8,781 nucleotides of DNA, from assembly GCA_025352485.1 (NCBI GenBank), contig JANXTJ010000294.1, forward strand, positions 1 through 8,781, read 5' to 3'. Each line of letters begins with the position of its first letter. Positions within the stretch are counted from its first letter, which is position 1. The translations under genes and the position numbers were made by a program. Positions 5,876 through 8,781 of this stretch are shown here, one piece after another. The DNA comes from Salinibacterium sp. (GTDB taxonomy: Bacteria; Actinomycetota; Actinomycetes; Actinomycetales; Microbacteriaceae). Below the pieces are notes generated by a model that did no database searches, was not told the origin of the DNA, and saw nothing but the letters and a program-made list of their open reading frames with translations.

Positions 5876-6022
5876 ATGGCTGACCGTGATGAGCATCTGG
5901 ATGTTCTGGCGGGCGCCGAAAATCGGCGGGATACCCGTCGTGCCGTGATCATCACCGCGGTAGCGCTGGGCACGGTGGTCATCGCCAGCCTGCTCGTGGT
6001 GGTCGCGGGCGTGCACCCCTGA
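5876..6022 (+). CDS. 48-aa single-pass membrane protein, unknown function
   Basis: This small frame opens with MADRDEHLDVLAGAENRRD and ends VVVAGVHP before a TGA. Residues 1-23 are hydrophilic and charged, with RR pairs near 17-22. Residues 24-45 (AVIITAVALGTVVIASLLVV and following) form one long hydrophobic helix, and only HP follows. The positive-inside rule predicts the N terminus in the cytoplasm. I do not recognise a family. Support for a real gene comes from the full promoter with exact leaderless spacing, the amphipathic/hydrophobic design, and its place in an otherwise empty stretch between xth and pyrE. The pyrE promoter overlaps or directly follows its stop codon, so the two may be transcribed separately and together. 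A secretion signal is less likely, since no cleavage site or mature part follows. Confidence 0.75.
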   Translation: MADRDEHLDVLAGAENRRDTRRAVIITAVALGTVVIASLLVVVAGVHP

Positions 6023-6024
6023 TT

Positions 6025-6038
6025 CCCCCAGCCGGGGG
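6025..6038 (+). promoter_or_regulatory. Small inverted repeat in the pyrE promoter region
   Basis: CCCCC (6025-6029) and GGGGG (6034-6038) around an AGCC loop form a 5-bp GC stem. It lies between the stop of the 48-aa gene and the pyrE -10 box. It has no T-run, so it is not a convincing terminator. Its place in the promoter spacer would suit an operator or a transcription-slowing element, but chance is likely. Confidence 0.25.
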
Positions 6039-6042
6039 TCGG

Positions 6043-6048
6043 TAGGCT
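6043..6048 (+). promoter_or_regulatory. -10 box of a leaderless promoter for pyrE
   Basis: TAGGCT ends exactly 6 nt before the GTG at 6055, the same hexamer and distance as for the alcohol dehydrogenase at 594. There is no Shine-Dalgarno sequence. The -35 region would overlap the TGA of the upstream 48-aa gene (around 6019-6024) and is weak. Confidence 0.6.
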
Positions 6049-6054
6049 GATCGG

Positions 6055-6606
6055 GTGACCGACGCGAAGCAGCAGCTCATTGACTTCATTCTGGCCGAAG
6101 CGGTTTTCCACGGGGACTTCACCCTCAGCAGCGGCACAAAGGCCAGCTACTACGTCGACCTGCGCAAGGTCAGCCTCGACCACAGGGTCGCGCCGCTGAT
6201 CGGGCAGGTCATGCTCGACCTCATCGCCGGGGTGCCCCGTGTGCGCGCCATCGGCGGGATGACCATGGGCGCCGATCCCGTTGCTGCCGCGATCCTGCAC
6301 CAGGGTGTCGCCCGCGGGTTGGCCTACGACGCCTTCGTCGTGCGCAAGGAGCCGAAAGATCACGGGCGCGGCAAGCAAGTAGAGGGGCCGGATCTGTCCG
6401 GGCAGCGGGTCGTCGTCATCGAGGACACCTCCACGACGGGCGGCTCACCGCTCGCCGCGATCGATGCACTTCTCAAGGTGGGAGCAGAGATCGCGGCCGT
6501 CGCGGTCGTCGTTGACCGAAACACCGGCGCACGCGAACGCATCGAGGCCGCCGGTTACCCCTACTTCGCCGCGATCGGGTTAGCCGACCTCGGGCTTGGC
6601 GCGTGA
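6055..6606 (+). CDS. pyrE: Orotate phosphoribosyltransferase
   Basis: A 183-residue enzyme of de novo pyrimidine synthesis. It joins orotate and PRPP to give orotidine 5'-monophosphate and pyrophosphate, in the cytosol and normally as a dimer. Marks of the family: FTLSSGTKASYYVDLR (22-37), which binds orotate; AIGGMTMGADPVA (65-77); the flexible catalytic loop VRKEPKDHGRGKQVEG (96-111), with its Lys/Arg residues reaching the partner active site; and the PRPP-binding motif VVVIEDTSTTGGS (119-131). The length is standard for actinobacterial PyrE. The GTG start is set by the TAGGCT leaderless promoter. Its stop overlaps the GTG of the next gene by 4 bp, so the two are translationally coupled. 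The rest of the pyrimidine pathway is not in this window, so pyrE is a detached pathway gene here. Confidence 0.96.
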   Translation: MTDAKQQLIDFILAEAVFHGDFTLSSGTKASYYVDLRKVSLDHRVAPLIGQVMLDLIAGVPRVRAIGGMTMGADPVAAAILHQGVARGLAYDAFVVRKEPKDHGRGKQVEGPDLSGQRVVVIEDTSTTGGSPLAAIDALLKVGAEIAAVAVVVDRNTGARERIEAAGYPYFAAIGLADLGLGA

Positions 6607-7865
6607 GCACAGACGACGAGCTCGATCCGAGTGATTGGCTCGCCGCTCACCTTGGCGAGCCCGCCCCCAAACCCGCTGTGGCACCCCCGATCGCTGCTCC
6701 GAGCGGCGGATTCAGTTGGAGCCTGACGCCCGGCGCAGAGCCGCCCACCGCGCTGCCCCCCGCACAGGAACCGGAATCCGCACCGGCGGCCTATGGCGCG
6801 TTCGAGCAACCCACGGTGGCAATGCCCGCGTTCGAGCAGCCGACGGCGCCATTTACCGCGTTCGAGCAACCCACGGTGGCAATGCCCGCCTACGGTGCAC
6901 CGGGTAATTTTGCCGGCCAAGATCTGGAGTACGTTGCCCCCGACCCGTCGCGGTGGCTCGCGGCCCCGATAGATCCGGCCCTCGATGGGGCGACCGAGGT
7001 TTTCGAAGCCGAGCTGGTGGGGCTGACCGGTCTTGAGGGCGAGAGCCTGCCGGCATCGGCGCTCGACGATCTATTTGGCGACGGCCAATTCCATGACTTC
7101 ACGGACGAGCCGCTGATCGCCCCGCTCCCCTCGCGCACCGGCGGCGGATCGAGTGCTCAGAGCGCTGGGTCCGGTGTCGTGAGACGCCCGCGCACCGCGC
7201 GCGCGCCGATCCCGCGCACCCAGAAAATCCTGATGGTGGTGGCGGGGGTGTTGGTTGCAGCCCTCGCCCTGGTCGCCCTGTATGCGACCGGCCTCAAGCT
7301 GGCAAGCCTTGCCCCCGCGCCCGTGATGACCCCCACAGCGACACCGACCCCCACGGCGAATCCGGGGGCACGCCCGGTTGGCCCGCTGAGCCCCGGCGAC
7401 TATCACTGGGACCAGCTGCTCGGCGGCGAATGCCTCGCGCCGTTCGAGTCGGCATGGCAAGACAACTACACGGTGGTGGACTGCACGGTCGCGCATCCCG
7501 CGCAGCTGGTCTATCGCGGAACGTTCACCGACCCGGCGAGCGCGACCTTCCCCGGTGTGGCTGAGCTGCAGAAGCGCACCCCATTGCTCTGCACGGCGCC
7601 CACCGTCATCAACTACGCTGCCGCCGGTGCCGTGCAAGACATTCAGATTCGGGCGAGCTACGCCGTCGACGAGAAAGACTGGGATGGCGGTTACCACGAC
7701 TACTTCTGCTTCGTGAACCGCTCCGGTGGAGGCACCATGACGGCATCCGTCGCGATCGCGCAGGTGGCCGTGACTCCCACGCCCACGCCGACACCGTCGG
7801 TGAGCAGCACACCGGGCGCACGTGGCCCGCGCGGCCACGCCCAGGGCACGAAGACGGCTCCCTAG
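6603..7865 (+). CDS. Septum formation family protein: Pro-rich cytosolic part, one TM helix, extracytoplasmic domain
   Basis: A 420-residue type II-like membrane protein. Residues 1-200 are cytoplasmic, rich in Pro, Ala and acidic residues. They contain three decapeptide repeats (AFEQPTVAMP, AFEQPTAPFT, AFEQPTVAMP; 66-95) and two copies of DPSxWLAA (8-15 and 114-121). A basic stretch RRPRTARAPIPRTQK (194-208) precedes the single helix at about 209-230. Outside, a Thr-Pro linker (243-250) leads to a domain at about 262-388. It resembles the actinobacterial Septum_form domain, with GGEC (C277), VVDC-x3-H (C294, H298), C330 and C369, probably two disulfides. A second TPTPTPTP stretch and a basic tail end the protein. 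The family name implies a role at the division septum, but direct evidence is thin. The GTG start overlaps the pyrE stop (GTGA), with no promoter of its own. It converges with the HAD gene, sharing CTAG. Confidence 0.8.
   Translation: MSTDDELDPSDWLAAHLGEPAPKPAVAPPIAAPSGGFSWSLTPGAEPPTALPPAQEPESAPAAYGAFEQPTVAMPAFEQPTAPFTAFEQPTVAMPAYGAPGNFAGQDLEYVAPDPSRWLAAPIDPALDGATEVFEAELVGLTGLEGESLPASALDDLFGDGQFHDFTDEPLIAPLPSRTGGGSSAQSAGSGVVRRPRTARAPIPRTQKILMVVAGVLVAALALVALYATGLKLASLAPAPVMTPTATPTPTANPGARPVGPLSPGDYHWDQLLGGECLAPFESAWQDNYTVVDCTVAHPAQLVYRGTFTDPASATFPGVAELQKRTPLLCTAPTVINYAAAGAVQDIQIRASYAVDEKDWDGGYHDYFCFVNRSGGGTMTASVAIAQVAVTPTPTPTPSVSSTPGARGPRGHAQGTKTAP
6797..6889 (+). repeat. Three tandem 30-bp repeats inside the septum-formation gene
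   Basis: Units at 6800-6829, 6830-6859 and 6860-6889 each encode a decapeptide starting AFEQPT. Copies 1 and 3 are identical over 33 bp (6797-6829 and 6857-6889), including silent positions. Copy 2 has diverged in its second half. The 30-bp period keeps the reading frame, so copy number can change without breaking the gene. Confidence 0.9.
7821..7839 (+). terminator. GC-rich hairpin at the 3' end of the septum-formation gene, possible terminator
   Basis: CGTGGCC (7821-7827) and GGCCACG (7833-7839) form a perfect 7-bp stem with a 5-nt loop. The hairpin lies inside the last codons, 23 nt before the stop. The convergent genes leave no intergenic space for a terminator, so this stem may serve the plus-strand transcript. 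There is no T-run after it, and the repeat could also reflect the RGPRGH coding sequence alone. Confidence 0.3.
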
Positions 7866-8662
7866 TCGATATCGACGTCGATGGGATCGCTGGCGAGCAG
7901 GTCGGCAACGCTGTTCAGAATTTCGTCCGGCCTAAACGGGTACCGAGCGATTTCGGCTTGGTCGCTGATGCCGGTGAGCACCAAGATAGTGTGCAGGCCT
8001 GCTTCGATGCCCGCCACGATGTCGGTGTCCATTCGGTCGCCGATCATGCCGGTGTTCTCCGAGTGGGCGCCGATCTTGTTCATTGCCGAGCGGAACATCA
8101 TCGGGTTCGGCTTACCGACGATGTACGGCTCCTTGCCGGTCGCCTTCGTGATGAGGGCGGCGACGGCGCCGGTGGCCGGCATCGGGCCGTCGGCACTCGG
8201 GCCGGTGGCATCCGGGTTCGTCGCGATGAACCGCGAGCCAGATCCGATCAACCGGATGGCCTTGGTGATGGCTTCGAAGGAGTAGTTGCGCGTCTCCCCG
8301 ATCACCACGTAGTCCGGGTCGCTCTCGGTCATGATGAAACCGACCTCGTGCAGGGCGGTGGTGATGCCGGCCTCGCCGATCACGAAAGCGCTGCCGCCCG
8401 GCATTTGGGAATGCAGGAAGTCTGCGGTGGCCAGCGCCGATGTCCAGATGGACTCCTCAGGGACAATTAGGCCAGAGGCCTTCAGCCGAGCGCTCAGGTC
8501 TCGCGGGGTGAAGATCGAGTTGTTGGTCAGCACCAGATAGGGCTTTCCCTCGTCGCGCCACTGTTGCAGCAGTTCGGCGGCTCCCGGCACCGGATGGTTC
8601 TCGTGCACGAGCACGCCGTCCATGTCGGTGAGCCAGCACTCGATATCGCCGCGTTCACTCAT
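7862..8662 (-). CDS. HAD-IIA family hydrolase (NagD-like phosphatase)
   Basis: A 266-residue cytosolic Mg2+-dependent phosphatase of the haloacid dehalogenase superfamily, subclass IIA (C2-capped). NagD and p-nitrophenyl phosphatases belong here and act on sugar phosphates and nucleoside monophosphates; the substrate is not predictable. All four HAD motifs are present: DMDGVLV (D13 nucleophile, D15 acid/base); LTNNS (45-49); GKPNP (183-187, K184); and GDRMDTD (208-214), the metal-binding acids. The cap region carries VIGETRNYSFE and ATNPDATGPSADGPMPATGA, typical of the subclass. Start at ATG 8662, supported by TACCAT 6 nt upstream. Its TAG stop overlaps that of the convergent septum-formation gene. 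The upstream gene on the same strand ends 20 bp before it, so read-through is possible. Confidence 0.94.
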   Translation of the reverse strand: MSERGDIECWLTDMDGVLVHENHPVPGAAELLQQWRDEGKPYLVLTNNSIFTPRDLSARLKASGLIVPEESIWTSALATADFLHSQMPGGSAFVIGEAGITTALHEVGFIMTESDPDYVVIGETRNYSFEAITKAIRLIGSGSRFIATNPDATGPSADGPMPATGAVAALITKATGKEPYIVGKPNPMMFRSAMNKIGAHSENTGMIGDRMDTDIVAGIEAGLHTILVLTGISDQAEIARYPFRPDEILNSVADLLASDPIDVDID

Positions 8663-8668
8663 GCCGCC

Positions 8669-8674
8669 ATGGTA
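8669..8674 (-). promoter_or_regulatory. -10 box of a probable leaderless promoter for the HAD hydrolase gene
   Basis: TACCAT on the minus strand ends exactly 6 nt before the ATG at 8662, and there is no Shine-Dalgarno sequence. The -35 region would fall in the last codons of the upstream gene and is weak. The 20-bp gap between the genes holds little else. Confidence 0.45.
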
Positions 8675-8682
8675 CCGGCCCG

Positions 8683-8781
8683 CTACGAGAAGACCGTCGA
8701 GTCAGGGAGTCGCTGGCGCATGACCGCGATGGCATCCGGATTCTGGTCCACCAGTAGAAATCGTCGGCCCGCCGCCGCGGC
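8683..8781 (-). CDS. C-terminal 32 codons of a minus-strand gene, possibly a DNA methyltransferase
   Basis: Reading inward from the right edge, an open frame gives AAAAGRRFLLVDQNPDAIAV followed by MRQRLPDSTVFS and a TAG stop (8685-8683). The GRRFLLVDQNP step, followed by AIAVMRQRL, resembles the C-terminal end of site-specific DNA methyltransferases, where a strand ending in Asp and a helix close the SAM-binding Rossmann fold. Only the tail is visible, so any SAM-dependent methyltransferase or other Rossmann-fold protein remains possible. Codon use matches the neighbouring genes. Confidence 0.5.
   Translation of the reverse strand, partial: AAAAGRRFLLVDQNPDAIAVMRQRLPDSTVFS

Noticed and set aside
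5780..6016. In-frame N-terminal extension of exodeoxyribonuclease III
   Set aside because: The extra 79 residues have no family similarity. Members start at MxxxTWNVNS, which matches the ATG at 5779, and the extension would cover the 48-aa gene and both promoters.
7321..7370. Repetitive ACCCCCAC-type tract as a CRISPR-like or mobile repeat
   Set aside because: It encodes the Thr-Pro linker of the septum-formation protein; there is no regular repeat-spacer structure.
7071..7838. 255-codon minus-strand frame
   Set aside because: It is antisense to the septum-formation gene, which has a clear membrane helix and conserved Cys; the antisense product is Arg/Gly-rich without a domain.
1..8781. A dedicated defence system or mobile island
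   Set aside because: Only a methyltransferase-like tail at the right edge hints at DNA modification. No restriction enzyme, toxin-antitoxin pair, integrase or transposase is visible, and gene composition is uniform.

Overview
The window reads as chromosomal DNA from a high-GC Gram-positive bacterium (Actinomycetota), most likely a Microbacteriaceae-type actinobacterium. The reasons are strong G/C bias at third codon positions, several GTG starts, TAnnnT -10 boxes placed 6-7 nt before start codons (leaderless transcription), and a septum-formation-type membrane protein following pyrE. The family-level placement is inference. No rRNA, tRNA, CRISPR array, insertion sequence or phage gene was seen; the content looks like core and housekeeping DNA.

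Left part (1-1643): two divergent medium-chain dehydrogenases share a 111-bp intergenic region. A zinc-free quinone-oxidoreductase-type enzyme runs off the left edge on the minus strand. A zinc-dependent alcohol dehydrogenase lies on the plus strand.

Middle (1660-5779): a block of four minus-strand genes, read right to left. It holds exodeoxyribonuclease III, a GntR/FCD regulator closed by a clear rho-independent terminator, a 450-aa protein of unknown function (DUF6421-like) with its own promoter and strong Shine-Dalgarno sequence, and immediately behind that a low-specificity threonine aldolase. The unknown protein and the aldolase are 9-12 bp apart and probably form one operon. The terminator separates them from the GntR gene, although GntR could still act on their promoter in trans.

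Right part (5876-8781): on the plus strand come an unlisted-size 48-aa single-pass membrane protein, pyrE, and a Pro-rich membrane-anchored septum-formation-family protein that overlaps pyrE by 4 bp. Convergent to these, sharing a CTAG palindrome as both stop codons, is a NagD-like HAD-IIA phosphatase on the minus strand. Behind it lies the last 32 codons of another minus-strand gene, probably a DNA methyltransferase.

I see no obviously new multi-gene system. The points most worth a second look are: the unknown protein with an HDxxH...EExRxD pattern next to threonine aldolase; the recurring TAnnnT-N6/7-start geometry, which marks leaderless genes and helps place starts; the 48-aa membrane gene with its near-complete promoter; and internal repeats in the septum-formation protein.
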